Positions 44,893-54,018 of a stretch of DNA of 64,000 bases are shown in pieces. The first letter of the stretch is position 1. Every line of letters starts with the position of its first letter. The translations under genes were made by a program, and so were the position numbers. The notes under the pieces were generated by a model. The model did no database searches and was not told the DNA's origin. It saw only the letters and a list, made by a program, of their open reading frames with translations. Location: NCBI GenBank assembly GCA_045123185.1, contig JBGVIL010000206.1, positions 1 to 64,000 of the forward strand, read 5' to 3'. The DNA is from UBA1231 sp045123185 (GTDB taxonomy: Bacteria; Bacillota_I; Bacilli_A; ML615J-28; CAG-313).

Positions 44893-46323
44893 TTATTTTA
44901 TTATAATAATGTTCTCCTGCTTCCAGTAACAGCACGTCCTTGCCATAAATCTAATGTTGCATATCTTGTCGCATCTATACCGGTGGTCGTTCACCGATGG
45001 CCACTCTTGAATTATTACTTCTTTTCCTGCAATATCCCTACGCAAAAACTCAGCAGATATAAATTCTGCCCAGACCCCAGGACACTGTTCACTATCAATC
45101 CAGATTTCTTTCAAATCACCATAACCTCCAGTCAAAAACTGATATGAAATATCTCTTGAGCCAGATACTTTCTTGACTGGGTATATGTTCAGCCCCTTGC
45201 TTCGTAAGCCGTCTATAATTCTGTTATCGATTTCGGAATTGATTAACGTACTAGTATTAACTACTCCTGAACCGCCGCCACTAAGTCCCTTAGCACCAGC
45301 TCCTCCACGTTTAAGCATCTCAACCGTGTTCATGTAGATACCTTCTTCACTCCAGCCAACTCCTCTTGTCTCATCTACTATCCATAAAATCTTTTTAATC
45401 TTATTATAACCAGCAACAACACATACTGTAGGGTCAGGACGATAACCATAGTCCATGCCCACAAACCAACGCCAGTTGCCAGGTGAACTAAGCACCCAAT
45501 CCTTATCTAAATCTAAATCCTTTCCTCTAACTGCTCTTATATTAGGGAATACCATAGTAGCAGGGTCACCTACTTCTCCCATGATTACGTGTTTCCACTC
45601 TTGTAAGTTTTCTTCACGCATTGCTTCAGCCATCTCATAAACCTGTTCAGGTACTATTCCCTTCGGGATGTCATATAAATTAACGTGTTTGAAATAAACC
45701 TTTTCATGTCTACCTTCACTAGCCATTTCACGTTCATTTCTCCAACCTACGTTTAACCAATGTGACGGACTGAACGGTGTATTGTAAGTAAATATAGTCT
45801 CGAATATGTCGCCACCACGATAAAGTGATAATAATACTTGGTCAACGTCGTGTTTAGATTGAAATTGGTCACTTTCTTCAAACCATATAAGCCTACAATA
45901 ACCACCCGGCCATTTAATAGATTTAACTTTACCATAGTCCTCAGCAGTGTTCAGGTTAGCGAATTTGATTACGCTCTTAGTACCTTTGAGTCTTATCTCC
46001 ATTGGGTTAGTAAGCATTTGGAACTTATCTTCAACACCTAGATTTATTATAGCATTAGCGATTTCAGCATAAACTGATGTCTTAAGTGTGTTTGAATATT
46101 TACGCAGTGCTAAGCAACAAGCCCAAGGCTCTCCCTCTTTATGAACAGCAGCTAGAGCCAGGATGCTCATTACAATATGGTGCGCTGCCCAGAATGATTT
46201 TCCAGAGAAACGTCCACCACGCAAAAACATCTTTCTGCTTCTTTCCAACTGTTCACCTATACCATCCTCTAACAAATCCCAATAATTCGGCAGGATAATA
46301 TCACTCATTTTTCTAGTAGCCAT
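44893..46323 (-). CDS. Terminase large subunit, C-terminus frame lost at CGG
   Basis: The ATG at 46323 has GGAGGGTG upstream. The ATPase half has GGRFSGKS (36-43) and LIWFEESDQF. The nuclease half has VGMDYGYRPDP. The C-terminus should read NDHGIDATRYATLDLW, a conserved nuclease motif, but this frame gives NDHRYRCDKIC. At the CGG codon (44980-44982) a +1 step yields GIDATRYATLDLWQGRAV and a stop at 44901. So either a real or artefactual extra C breaks the gene, or the ribosome shifts. It packages DNA through the portal. Confidence 0.85.
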   Translation of the reverse strand: MATRKMSDIILPNYWDLLEDGIGEQLERSRKMFLRGGRFSGKSFWAAHHIVMSILALAAVHKEGEPWACCLALRKYSNTLKTSVYAEIANAIINLGVEDKFQMLTNPMEIRLKGTKSVIKFANLNTAEDYGKVKSIKWPGGYCRLIWFEESDQFQSKHDVDQVLLSLYRGGDIFETIFTYNTPFSPSHWLNVGWRNEREMASEGRHEKVYFKHVNLYDIPKGIVPEQVYEMAEAMREENLQEWKHVIMGEVGDPATMVFPNIRAVRGKDLDLDKDWVLSSPGNWRWFVGMDYGYRPDPTVCVVAGYNKIKKILWIVDETRGVGWSEEGIYMNTVEMLKRGGAGAKGLSGGGSGVVNTSTLINSEIDNRIIDGLRSKGLNIYPVKKVSGSRDISYQFLTGGYGDLKEIWIDSEQCPGVWAEFISAEFLRRDIAGKEVIIQEWPSVNDHRYRCDKICNIRFMARTCCYWKQENIIIIK

Positions 46324-46357
46324 AGCACCCTCCTTTCCACTTATTTTCTGTTCACTT

Positions 46358-46900
46358 TTATTCTTCCTCATCTTCCTTTTCGTCCAAACTTTCGTCTTTT
46401 CTAAATTCGCCTCTGAATAAGTCGTTCACAAATGTAATTCCCTCAATGGTTTCACTAGTATACATATTTTGATACATTTCGATTGCCTTTAATCTATCTG
46501 CATCACGGGCCTGCTTGTTCTTAATTATACTACTAAGTATTGCTTTGATACTATCGCTATCTACTAATGAATAGTCTAGCGCTCTATATCTTTCAATTAC
46601 AGACTGAACTTGCTTCCAGCCCAATAAATTTTGTCGTTCTTCACTAAGACTAGTCGGGTCTAAATTACCTCCCATTTGGTCATCTAAATATATAATCTCT
46701 GCAATTTCTCTAACGTATTCATCTTGAAGTAACCATACAGCGTCCTTACACTCGTTAGCCCATATAGGTCTTAATTTTCTGTAAATAGCATCAACACTCG
46801 TTCTATAACGTTCATCGTCGTCTAATCTATCGCCTTTTAAGAATGTCCCTAATATATCTTCTGCGTCAAATGGTTCTTTTTTCTTTCTTCCTCTTGGCAT
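46358..46900 (-). CDS. Terminase small subunit-like protein
   Basis: This 180-residue protein precedes the large subunit, has a basic N-terminus (MPRGRKKKEP), helical middle and acidic tail (RKDESLDEKEDEEE), as small terminase proteins do. It recognises the packaging site. The assignment relies on order and shape; I see no clear winged-helix motif. Confidence 0.6.
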   Translation of the reverse strand: MPRGRKKKEPFDAEDILGTFLKGDRLDDDERYRTSVDAIYRKLRPIWANECKDAVWLLQDEYVREIAEIIYLDDQMGGNLDPTSLSEERQNLLGWKQVQSVIERYRALDYSLVDSDSIKAILSSIIKNKQARDADRLKAIEMYQNMYTSETIEGITFVNDLFRGEFRKDESLDEKEDEEE

Positions 46901-46957
46901 AACTCACACTCCCCCTCTATAATATCTGTTCAGTTTCAGGTTATATATGAGGAGAGA

Positions 46958-49339
46958 TTAACTCTCCCCTATAACTTCATCCCCAATGAATAACTTATTT
47001 AAACTCATACGCTTATCATTTAATGTCTTACGCATTTCAACTTTATGTCCTTTATCAACACAGGTCCTTATCGCTTTGGCTAGATTTCTAGCAAAGGCAC
47101 GTTCACTCATAAGAGTACCTTCACTTGCTTCGTTGTGCCAGTCTATATATTCAGCATATAGTTCTTTTGTCCATATACTCTTTCCTCGTTCAGTTATGTA
47201 CCAGTCTAGGAATTCAACTAATTCACTATCAAAACCTCCTGAGAAAGTACCTTCTAGTTTTTCTTTCATACCTTCACTACTTCCAATTAAGAAGTTGGCT
47301 TTCGCTGCTTTGAAATACTCGTATCTCGCTTTATTTGCGAACCAAGCTAAACTTCCATCTCGTAAGCTGTCTAATACACCCTTTTCTCTAGTACGCATTT
47401 TAATGATTAATGTTCCGTCATTGTCATTGCCACTATATTTCATTCTGTAATCAGCAATCTCCTCTAGGTCATTTGTGTTCAATACTAACTTAAATTGAAG
47501 TACACCGTCTCTGCCTTCAGGTGGTATTTCGTATTCGGTAGGTAGAATACACACCCTACGTCTCATTCCCTCTGATGTATCGTATAGTTCAAACTCAAAG
47601 TTAGTACATGATATAATCTGTGGTAATATACTTAATTGTTTCTTAGGTTTAAATTTTTCGTTTATCTCAACAGTATCACTTCCTGTTATAGCACCTTTAA
47701 TATATGAAAAAGCGTCTTTATTATACAGTCTAGGCATATCGTCTACAACACAAAGTATACCATGGTCTAGTCCAGCACCCCAGAAGCTATCTTGAGGTGA
47801 TGAATCAAATATTTTAGCTGTATTGAACATATCGTCACCCAAGCAAAATCTAATCAAACTTGTATATAAACTCTTTCCGTTGGCACCACCACCGGCTAGT
47901 ACTACTATCTTCTGTAACTCATTAGCGGGTATCATTGCTGCCCCGGCAATAACATATAACCATTGTTCAACTTCTGGTTGTACTTTTCCAGAAGAATCTC
48001 TAGCTAATTGTTTTATAAATCTTGATATATTGCCTCCTAAATCTTCTTCGTGTTCTTTAACCCATTCTTCAGGATACCAATTCCAAGGTAGAACAACATC
48101 TGTTGGAGGTCTTTTTCCTAACCAGTCGAATTCATAAGTATCAGGAGTAATACAACTCATAATCTTGTTCTTAGATATTACATACTCATGGCTTCTTCTG
48201 ATTTGTTTTTTACGCTCTGCACATATCTGCATTAATTGTACCTCCACTTCTCTAAAATATGATTCCTTGAAATTTTGGTCACTATGTTCTTTTAGTTTCC
48301 CCCTTATTACAGTTAAATCAGTTCTGTAATTATAATCTCCGTCTTTATGCCTATATAGTAGTTCATCGTAAGTACCATCAGTTCTTTGATTCCTTGTGTA
48401 AAAATCAAACTCGTCATATAAATATTCTGCGGCTCTACGTTCATCTATTTTGTCTTCTTTTTTAGATTTCGCTTTCTTCCACTTACGTTCTTTTTCATCA
48501 TAAGTCCAACCACTACTAAGCATAGTACTTTCGTAACCGCCCCAGCGGTCTTCTAAATCTCCGAACAAGTCGCTATCTGGCATAGGTGTCCCTATCTTAC
48601 ATAAGTATTGGTCATGTATAGCAGTAATTAACCCTTTGAATTCCGGTATATCAAATCCATTAGTCAAAGCAAACATACTACAATGCTCAACTATATGATT
48701 GTGGCGTCCACCCTCTTTCATCTTCATCAATTGAGTGAACGGTGTATCTGTAAGAGTGTACTCGCTTTCACCAGGTTTTCCTTTTTTATGAAGGTCAGCC
48801 TCTTTTAATTTTCCCCATAACCAATATGGTAGCACGTCTAGTCTTTCAACATCAATTACGTGTGGAGCAATAAGCTCACTCATTTCCCAACTAGCACGCT
48901 CTTCTCTGTCCATTCCACAGACTCTAACAATCTGAACAGCACCGGCACCTTTAGTATCGAATTTATAACCAAACCAGTTAGTAGCACCTGTCATTTCTTT
49001 CTTATAAAAATCAGGCGTCCTAAACATAAAATGATAACCCTTAGTTGTTTCAAGTATTAAACAATTTAGTTTAGAACGCACAATGATTTCATACATTTCA
49101 TTTGCTTCGTCTGGATTATCAAAGTCTATGAACATACAGCCTTCAGGAACGACTCTAGCGTAGTTTTTGCTAGTATCATCCATAATTTGGTCATAAGTTA
49201 ATGGTTTCTTTCTTCTTGGTACTTTACTATCTTTATATAATTTGATTTGGGCTGGGTCACCCTCTTTAAATTTCTTCTCATCGAACCCAGGTGGTGTATC
49301 TGGTAGTTCACAGAATGTAAATTCTACGTATTTGCTCAT
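46958..49339 (-). CDS. Primase-helicase (prim-pol and D5/SF3)
   Basis: The 793-residue protein has an N-terminal archaeo-eukaryotic primase-polymerase part: MFIDFDNPDEANEMY near residue 70 and LILETTKGYHFMF. A D5_N-like segment follows, then an SF3 helicase with Walker A VLAGGGANGKSLY near 485, Walker B ILCVVDDMPR and SCTNFEFEL. It primes and unwinds phage DNA. It overlaps the preceding gene's stop by one base. Confidence 0.88.
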   Translation of the reverse strand: MSKYVEFTFCELPDTPPGFDEKKFKEGDPAQIKLYKDSKVPRRKKPLTYDQIMDDTSKNYARVVPEGCMFIDFDNPDEANEMYEIIVRSKLNCLILETTKGYHFMFRTPDFYKKEMTGATNWFGYKFDTKGAGAVQIVRVCGMDREERASWEMSELIAPHVIDVERLDVLPYWLWGKLKEADLHKKGKPGESEYTLTDTPFTQLMKMKEGGRHNHIVEHCSMFALTNGFDIPEFKGLITAIHDQYLCKIGTPMPDSDLFGDLEDRWGGYESTMLSSGWTYDEKERKWKKAKSKKEDKIDERRAAEYLYDEFDFYTRNQRTDGTYDELLYRHKDGDYNYRTDLTVIRGKLKEHSDQNFKESYFREVEVQLMQICAERKKQIRRSHEYVISKNKIMSCITPDTYEFDWLGKRPPTDVVLPWNWYPEEWVKEHEEDLGGNISRFIKQLARDSSGKVQPEVEQWLYVIAGAAMIPANELQKIVVLAGGGANGKSLYTSLIRFCLGDDMFNTAKIFDSSPQDSFWGAGLDHGILCVVDDMPRLYNKDAFSYIKGAITGSDTVEINEKFKPKKQLSILPQIISCTNFEFELYDTSEGMRRRVCILPTEYEIPPEGRDGVLQFKLVLNTNDLEEIADYRMKYSGNDNDGTLIIKMRTREKGVLDSLRDGSLAWFANKARYEYFKAAKANFLIGSSEGMKEKLEGTFSGGFDSELVEFLDWYITERGKSIWTKELYAEYIDWHNEASEGTLMSERAFARNLAKAIRTCVDKGHKVEMRKTLNDKRMSLNKLFIGDEVIGES

Positions 49340-49665
49340 TAGATAACACCCCCGTCCACTAGTATTTTGAATATCTCAGCAATATATTTAATTATATCCT
49401 GCTCGAATATGGTCAGGTCTTTTCGTTTCTTATATATTTGATTTATCTCCGCCATTAAAATAAGACGGAAATCAGATTCATCAACATCAGAACGTGAACG
49501 GATTTCGTTCAATCTTGAAACCAATGTTGTTACAGCAAATCTTCTTTTCGCCCTATCGTACGAATCCTCCCCTCTTTTAACATAGTCCGCTACCACGTAC
49601 CATAATCCATTAGGGATTTTATCATTGTGACCTAATTCAAAGTCTAATTTTGTAATTTTTAACAT
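49339..49665 (-). CDS. Unknown replication-cluster protein
   Basis: This 108-residue helical protein (KITKLDFELGHNDKIPN) precedes the primase-helicase and overlaps it. It may be an accessory such as a helicase loader or a DNA-binding protein, but I see no motif. Confidence 0.5.
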   Translation of the reverse strand: MLKITKLDFELGHNDKIPNGLWYVVADYVKRGEDSYDRAKRRFAVTTLVSRLNEIRSRSDVDESDFRLILMAEINQIYKKRKDLTIFEQDIIKYIAEIFKILVDGGVI

Positions 49666-49701
49666 ATTAATTACCTACCTTTCTACCTACCTAAATTTAT
49701 G

Positions 49702-50499
49702 TTATTTTATTTTTTTACATTTATAAACTCTTTCGTCTGTTACATATACATCGAAAAATTTATCATAATACTCGTCATTCATATCGCACAGAATTACATT
49801 AGCGTCGTTCACTGCTCTTAGTAAGCTACCTGAGCCTGCGAAGAAATCTCCAATTGTATTTCCTGGTACATCTGCTCCGCTAAGCCATACTAAGTGTTCA
49901 AGTAACTCTCTTGGTTTCTGACATGGATGACACAATTTATCTTTTTTATAATTACCTTGTGGTTTTGTGAATTTTAATATACTTGATTTATCCCAAAGCC
50001 CTGCTTCTGAATTTAATCTAGGGTTTCCTTTTCTAACAACAATAATAGGTGTTATATCATAGCAGAAATCTCCTGAAATGCTACTAACCATATTAGGTTG
50101 TTGCCAGAATACTACTCTATTTACATCGAATATTTCATAGGCTAAATGCAAATACCTCATACTCCAGAAGATGAACATAAATGAATCCTCTGCAAGTTTT
50201 GCGTGGGCTTTGCAATACCATTTAAAACATTCCTCTTTATAATCTTCCAATTTTTGTTTCTCTTCCCAAGGAATAGCTACTTCAAATCTTGAAGTTACAA
50301 TACCCTTTTCTAAGTCGCTTTCACTCGGCGATACTTTTGCTGTGTATCTTGAATGGAACACTGCTGCGCCGTTCTTGTTCTTCATGTTACCAGTCAACAC
50401 GTTATAAGGCGGGTCGATAATCCATAGGTCGACGCTTTCGTCTTCTAATTTATCTAACCAGTCCATACAATTCGACTTAGTAAATACTCTTTCACTCAT
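49702..50499 (-). CDS. DNA methyltransferase (N6-A/N4-C type)
   Basis: This 265-residue protein has IIDPPYNVL near residue 28, the catalytic motif IV of N6-adenine/N4-cytosine methyltransferases, and GDFFAGSGSLLRAV near 222 as motif I. The order IV then I suggests a beta-class enzyme of the D12/N4/N6 families. It likely modifies phage DNA to evade restriction. No cognate restriction enzyme is nearby, so it is an orphan. Confidence 0.85.
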   Translation of the reverse strand: MSERVFTKSNCMDWLDKLEDESVDLWIIDPPYNVLTGNMKNKNGAAVFHSRYTAKVSPSESDLEKGIVTSRFEVAIPWEEKQKLEDYKEECFKWYCKAHAKLAEDSFMFIFWSMRYLHLAYEIFDVNRVVFWQQPNMVSSISGDFCYDITPIIVVRKGNPRLNSEAGLWDKSSILKFTKPQGNYKKDKLCHPCQKPRELLEHLVWLSGADVPGNTIGDFFAGSGSLLRAVNDANVILCDMNDEYYDKFFDVYVTDERVYKCKKIK

Positions 50500-50535
50500 A
50501 CAAACACTCCCTCCTATTTAATACTTCTTATAATT

Positions 50536-51213
50536 CTACAAAATTATAGTTTTCTTAACTAAGCTCTTTTCTTTAGCTTTCTCCACTTCTGCTATTGCTC
50601 GGAAGTGAGTATTCCATAATTTAAGGATTGATTCTCCAAGCTTTTTATCTATCTCAAATTTGAACCATCTGTAACCAGTTTTGGTCAAACTTAAACATCT
50701 CAATTCTTCTATTTGTTTTGCAATCGCTTTTTCTTCTTTATTACCTTTTAACATCATCATATAATATAGTTGAAGTTGGCAATTAGTAGACCACTCATCT
50801 AAATTACTTGAAGTTTTCCAGTCAATCATACATATTTTTCCGTTCACTACAGCGATGCAGTCTACGATTCCTTTGATTCCAAGTTTTTTATTTATTAATT
50901 TTAACTCAGTGTGCATTGGTCTGATATCCCATTCAATACGTTCATCTAACCATTCTTTCCAGTCAGTTTCATAAACAGCATATTCCAACCCCAAATGTGG
51001 TTCTTTTTCATCTTCTTTTTTGAAAGGTTTGTCATACCAGTTAAGCCAATCTTCGATGTATTTATGCACAGCGGTACCACGTTCACCCGCAGCCTTTAAT
51101 ATATGCTCTGGAATATCCATTTTTTCAAATTTATTTCCAAATATAGCGTTTAGTACACTAGTTACTCCCCTGAAAGGTGAGTCAAAAAATTCACTATCTG
51201 TATAATCCCTCAT
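50536..51213 (-). CDS. PD-(D/E)XK nuclease (RecB/Cas4-like)
   Basis: The 225-residue protein has a PD-(D/E)XK core: AVVNGKICMIDWKTSSN with the D..DWK residues, and TNCQLQLYYMM after it. It resembles phage RecB-like exonucleases involved in recombination and DNA processing. It is the first gene of the leftward replication/packaging block after the divergent promoter. Confidence 0.75.
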   Translation of the reverse strand: MRDYTDSEFFDSPFRGVTSVLNAIFGNKFEKMDIPEHILKAAGERGTAVHKYIEDWLNWYDKPFKKEDEKEPHLGLEYAVYETDWKEWLDERIEWDIRPMHTELKLINKKLGIKGIVDCIAVVNGKICMIDWKTSSNLDEWSTNCQLQLYYMMMLKGNKEEKAIAKQIEELRCLSLTKTGYRWFKFEIDKKLGESILKLWNTHFRAIAEVEKAKEKSLVKKTIIL

Positions 51214-51238
51214 TTTAAATCTCCTTTTATTCTTTTAT

Positions 51239-51267
51239 ATGATATTATATTTTTTGAAAAATTACAA
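51239..51267 (-). promoter_or_regulatory. Leftward promoter of the replication block
   Basis: On the minus strand TTGTAA (51262-51267) and TATCAT (51239-51244) are 17 bases apart. A TATAAT at 51244-51249 is too close to serve as the -10 for the same -35 box. It would drive the nuclease-methyltransferase-primase operon. Confidence 0.4.
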
Positions 51268-51443
51268 GCATTTTAATGAAATTTAGACAAAATGTTTCTT
51301 GTTTACCTCAAAACCCGCAATCACAGCTGGCTCTAGGGTTTTTAATTATGTTAACCGATTTACACGTTTTCGGTTTTCTTCCTATTATAATATACGCACG
51401 TACACGTAAGAAAAAAAAATTTAGAAAAAAGACAACAAACCTA
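51268..51443. other. Divergent intergenic region
   Basis: No gene is clear. AACCGA (51353-51358) and TCGGTT (51370-51375) make a hairpin followed by TTCTTCC, possibly a terminator. A 60-codon frame at 51,276 has no ribosome site and is rejected. Confidence 0.4.
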
Positions 51444-51472
51444 TTGACTTGTTGTTAAGATTGTTGTATACT
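51444..51472 (+). promoter_or_regulatory. Rightward promoter of the replication block
   Basis: TTGACT (51444-51449) and TATACT (51467-51472) have 17-base spacing. It starts the long rightward block containing DNA polymerase. Confidence 0.7.
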
Positions 51473-51508
51473 ATATTCAAGGACGCAGAAATCCTTATAT
51501 ATTATCAA

Positions 51509-51548
51509 GAGTGAGGCGGGAATTAACTTATGAAACAACGCCTTGCTC
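51509..51548 (+). promoter_or_regulatory. Leader hairpin
   Basis: GAGTGAGGCG (51509-51518) pairs with CGCCTTGCTC (51539-51548) in a 10-pair stem with two G-U pairs and a 20-base loop. It lies 34 bases before the first gene and could control stability or attenuation. Confidence 0.55.
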
Positions 51549-51581
51549 CCCCAGTATAAAAGAAAGGAGGAAATTATATGT

Positions 51582-52922
51582 ATGAGAAAATTGCCATCTG
51601 AAATTAAATTGACGTTTCATGCAATCGAGAGATTGAAAGAAAGAAACATAGCTGATAATTATTATAATACTAAAAATTTGATGAAAAGTAATTGTAAATG
51701 GTTTACAAAGGATGACCTTATTCCACAGAGTGCGTTATATTTGCATTGCTGTTATGTATGTAGGAAAGATAAGAATAAAATGCGATATATGACTGATGGG
51801 AATATTGAAGTGTTATACGATAAGGGAGCAGGGGTAGCCATTACTGTAATGGAGGTTAAAGATAAATTCAAACCTATTACTCAATACATTAAACCCGAAG
51901 TATTAAAACAAATGGAAGATAGAAAGGTAGTTAGGAAAATGAAGAGATTAGAGAGAAATATTGGACAATGTCCTGATTGTGAAAAAGAAAATGTAGAGCT
52001 TATGAGAAGCGGTATTTATGAAGGATTATGCAACACTTGTAAAAGAAGAAAACAAAATGCAAAAGCACGTAGTAGAGAGTATGTACCATATAAAGATTTA
52101 GACGAAAGCGGAAAGAAGAGAATAGATATATTCCAAGAAGCACAAGCTAGAAAAAAAGATGAAGGTAAAGAAATAGAAGTTGAAAAAGCAGAGATAAAAG
52201 TAGTTGAAAATTATTATCAAGCAAAAGCTGAGCAAAGTCCAGCTATAACACACGTGATAGAAAAACCAGCACCAATAATGAATCAACCAATTATCAATCC
52301 ACTGAACGACCCAGACAGTTTTATTAATACACTAAGAGGATGTGGATGTGAAATACCACAAGACACACTTAAGAATGTATTAGACGTCCTAGTTTCAACA
52401 GATAAACTAAAAGATATATTTATGGTTATTGCAGAAAATGATAGTCAAGACGCTATATTAGACTTAGAACAAGCATTAAATGTAGTAGAGAGAAAACTAC
52501 AACATGACTGGGAGTATAACGGATTCCAAGAGGCAGATGATATTAAATTTAAAGGTTTCTTAACGTGGAGAAGAGTATTAAAAGGAGCAATATTCTTCTG
52601 GAAAAAACTATATCAAACAAACGCATTAATTGAAATGCAAAGAGCGTGGAACGCATATACACAAGACCCAAATGATAAAGTGTTATTAGCTGGGGATAGA
52701 ATTGACAGTACATTAAAACGTTATCAAATAACAACTGAGAGTATATCAACTATATTCAATACTAAACGTCCATTCACAAGAGTGTTTTATGCTAAGAATG
52801 AAGACGACGCACACGAAATGTTGGTAAAATGGTTTGCTGACAGACAGTTACACGAGAATAAAGCTAAAACTGTAATAACAGAATTAAAAGCAGATGGGAG
52901 CAGTGTTTATGAAGTTAAGTAG
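51582..52922 (+). CDS. Unknown protein with zinc-finger-like motif
   Basis: The ATG at 51582 (AAAGGAGG 11 bases upstream) is chosen over a TTG at 51543. The 446-residue protein has an N-terminal stretch (MRKLPSEIKLTFHAIERLKERN), a CPDCEKEN with LCNTCKRRKQN motif pair near 120-150 (zinc-finger-like), a Lys/Glu-rich linker and a C-terminal helical domain. First gene of its block, so probably early. Function unknown. Confidence 0.55.
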   Translation: MRKLPSEIKLTFHAIERLKERNIADNYYNTKNLMKSNCKWFTKDDLIPQSALYLHCCYVCRKDKNKMRYMTDGNIEVLYDKGAGVAITVMEVKDKFKPITQYIKPEVLKQMEDRKVVRKMKRLERNIGQCPDCEKENVELMRSGIYEGLCNTCKRRKQNAKARSREYVPYKDLDESGKKRIDIFQEAQARKKDEGKEIEVEKAEIKVVENYYQAKAEQSPAITHVIEKPAPIMNQPIINPLNDPDSFINTLRGCGCEIPQDTLKNVLDVLVSTDKLKDIFMVIAENDSQDAILDLEQALNVVERKLQHDWEYNGFQEADDIKFKGFLTWRRVLKGAIFFWKKLYQTNALIEMQRAWNAYTQDPNDKVLLAGDRIDSTLKRYQITTESISTIFNTKRPFTRVFYAKNEDDAHEMLVKWFADRQLHENKAKTVITELKADGSSVYEVK

Positions 52923-53376
52923 AGAAGAATTTAGAAATTTAAAAAGCTTTTCAAGAGAGCAAATGGAAAAGTGGTTACAAGGTTATTATAATGTAACATA
53001 TAATTCATTAAGAAAAGAGTTTAACGACGCATACAAAGATGAGTTAGACAACTCAGTACAAAATTTTATAACAGCTATTGCGTATACATTACATTACAAT
53101 GACGATACTAATTTACAACACGATGAATTAAATTCTTTTATGGAAGATTTATTCGTGAGTGTTGAAATGTTTAGAAAAGGTGAATACAAACCTGAAGAAT
53201 ACAAAGAACAATTAAAAGAAGACGGAATAGTAATAGCAGAATATGATTATGACAGATTGTATAGAGAAAAAGACGCACCATATAAAGAAAAATATGAGCA
53301 ACTAGTTAAGTTTTTGAATGAAACAAAATCTAAAGCAAAAGTTATAGACGAAATCAAACAGCTACTTGGTATATAA
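52909..53376 (+). CDS. Unknown helical protein
   Basis: The ATG at 52909 has GGGAG 8 bases upstream; it overlaps the previous gene by 14 bases. The 155-residue protein is helical and acidic-basic mixed. No motif recognised. Confidence 0.55.
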   Translation: MKLSREEFRNLKSFSREQMEKWLQGYYNVTYNSLRKEFNDAYKDELDNSVQNFITAIAYTLHYNDDTNLQHDELNSFMEDLFVSVEMFRKGEYKPEEYKEQLKEDGIVIAEYDYDRLYREKDAPYKEKYEQLVKFLNETKSKAKVIDEIKQLLGI

Positions 53377-53431
53377 TCGTGGCAATACCACGTTTTATAT
53401 AAATACAATATATGAAAGGAGACAATATCTC

Positions 53432-53680
53432 ATGAGTGATTTAAGAAACGCAGGTAAACCCTGGAAACTAGAAGAAGTAGTGTTAGTGGCGAGTACAGCA
53501 CCTACAAAACAAAACACAAAATTATTCGCAGATATATTTGGTAGGACAGAACACTCAATCCAATATTTGTATTGTAAAATTTACAAGACAAACACAACTT
53601 ACTTAAAAGAACACGCAAACAAAGGTAATCAATGTGACTTAATATTGCAAGCAAGAAGAATGTTGAAATATACATTTTAA
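53432..53680 (+). CDS. Small HTH-like protein
   Basis: The ATG at 53432 follows AAAGGAG. The 82-residue product (MSDLRNAGKPWKLEEVVLV, FGRTEHSIQYLYCKIYKT) has a helix pattern like homeodomain/SANT-type phage regulators. It could bind DNA. Tentative. Confidence 0.5.
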   Translation: MSDLRNAGKPWKLEEVVLVASTAPTKQNTKLFADIFGRTEHSIQYLYCKIYKTNTTYLKEHANKGNQCDLILQARRMLKYTF

Positions 53681-53730
53681 AAAATTCCTCGAGCTTTTTG
53701 CTCGTGGGATTAAATTGGGGGTGAAAGAAG

Positions 53731-53964
53731 ATGACAAATAGAGAAGAACAAGCAGCGAATGCGTTACAAGCAATAGCAAAAGATATCAAAGAAAAATTAC
53801 CAGAAAATATGGGATTTGCTTTGTTAACTTATGAGTTTGGAGAAGGTGACGATAAAAGAATGATGTATATTTCAAATTCAAACAGAGAAGACGTTATAAA
53901 AGCAATGTTGGAGTTCGTGGATAAAAATCTAAACGACCCTAAGATGTTTGGAAAAGATGTATAA
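53731..53964 (+). CDS. Small conserved protein
   Basis: This 77-residue protein (MTNREEQAANALQAIAKDI, then MYISNSNREDVIKAMLEFV) has a beta-helix pattern found in small phage proteins encoded next to polymerases. A GGGGGTGAAAG site precedes the ATG. Function unknown. Confidence 0.5.
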   Translation: MTNREEQAANALQAIAKDIKEKLPENMGFALLTYEFGEGDDKRMMYISNSNREDVIKAMLEFVDKNLNDPKMFGKDV

Positions 53965-54001
53965 TTACGAAAAAGTGACCAAGACGTAAGAAATTCGTAA
54001 T
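53964..54001 (+). promoter_or_regulatory. Hairpin immediately upstream of the polymerase gene
   Basis: ATTACGAA (53964-53971) and TTCGTAAT (53994-54001) form a perfect 8-bp stem that ends two bases before the GAAAGG ribosome site. It may limit polymerase translation. Confidence 0.55.
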
Positions 54002-54018
54002 AGAAAGGGTGTATACAA

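Noticed and set aside
51276..51458. A 60-codon frame in the divergent promoter region
   Set aside because: No ribosome site, overlaps the promoter area, and ends in a Lys run and CC with no family resemblance.
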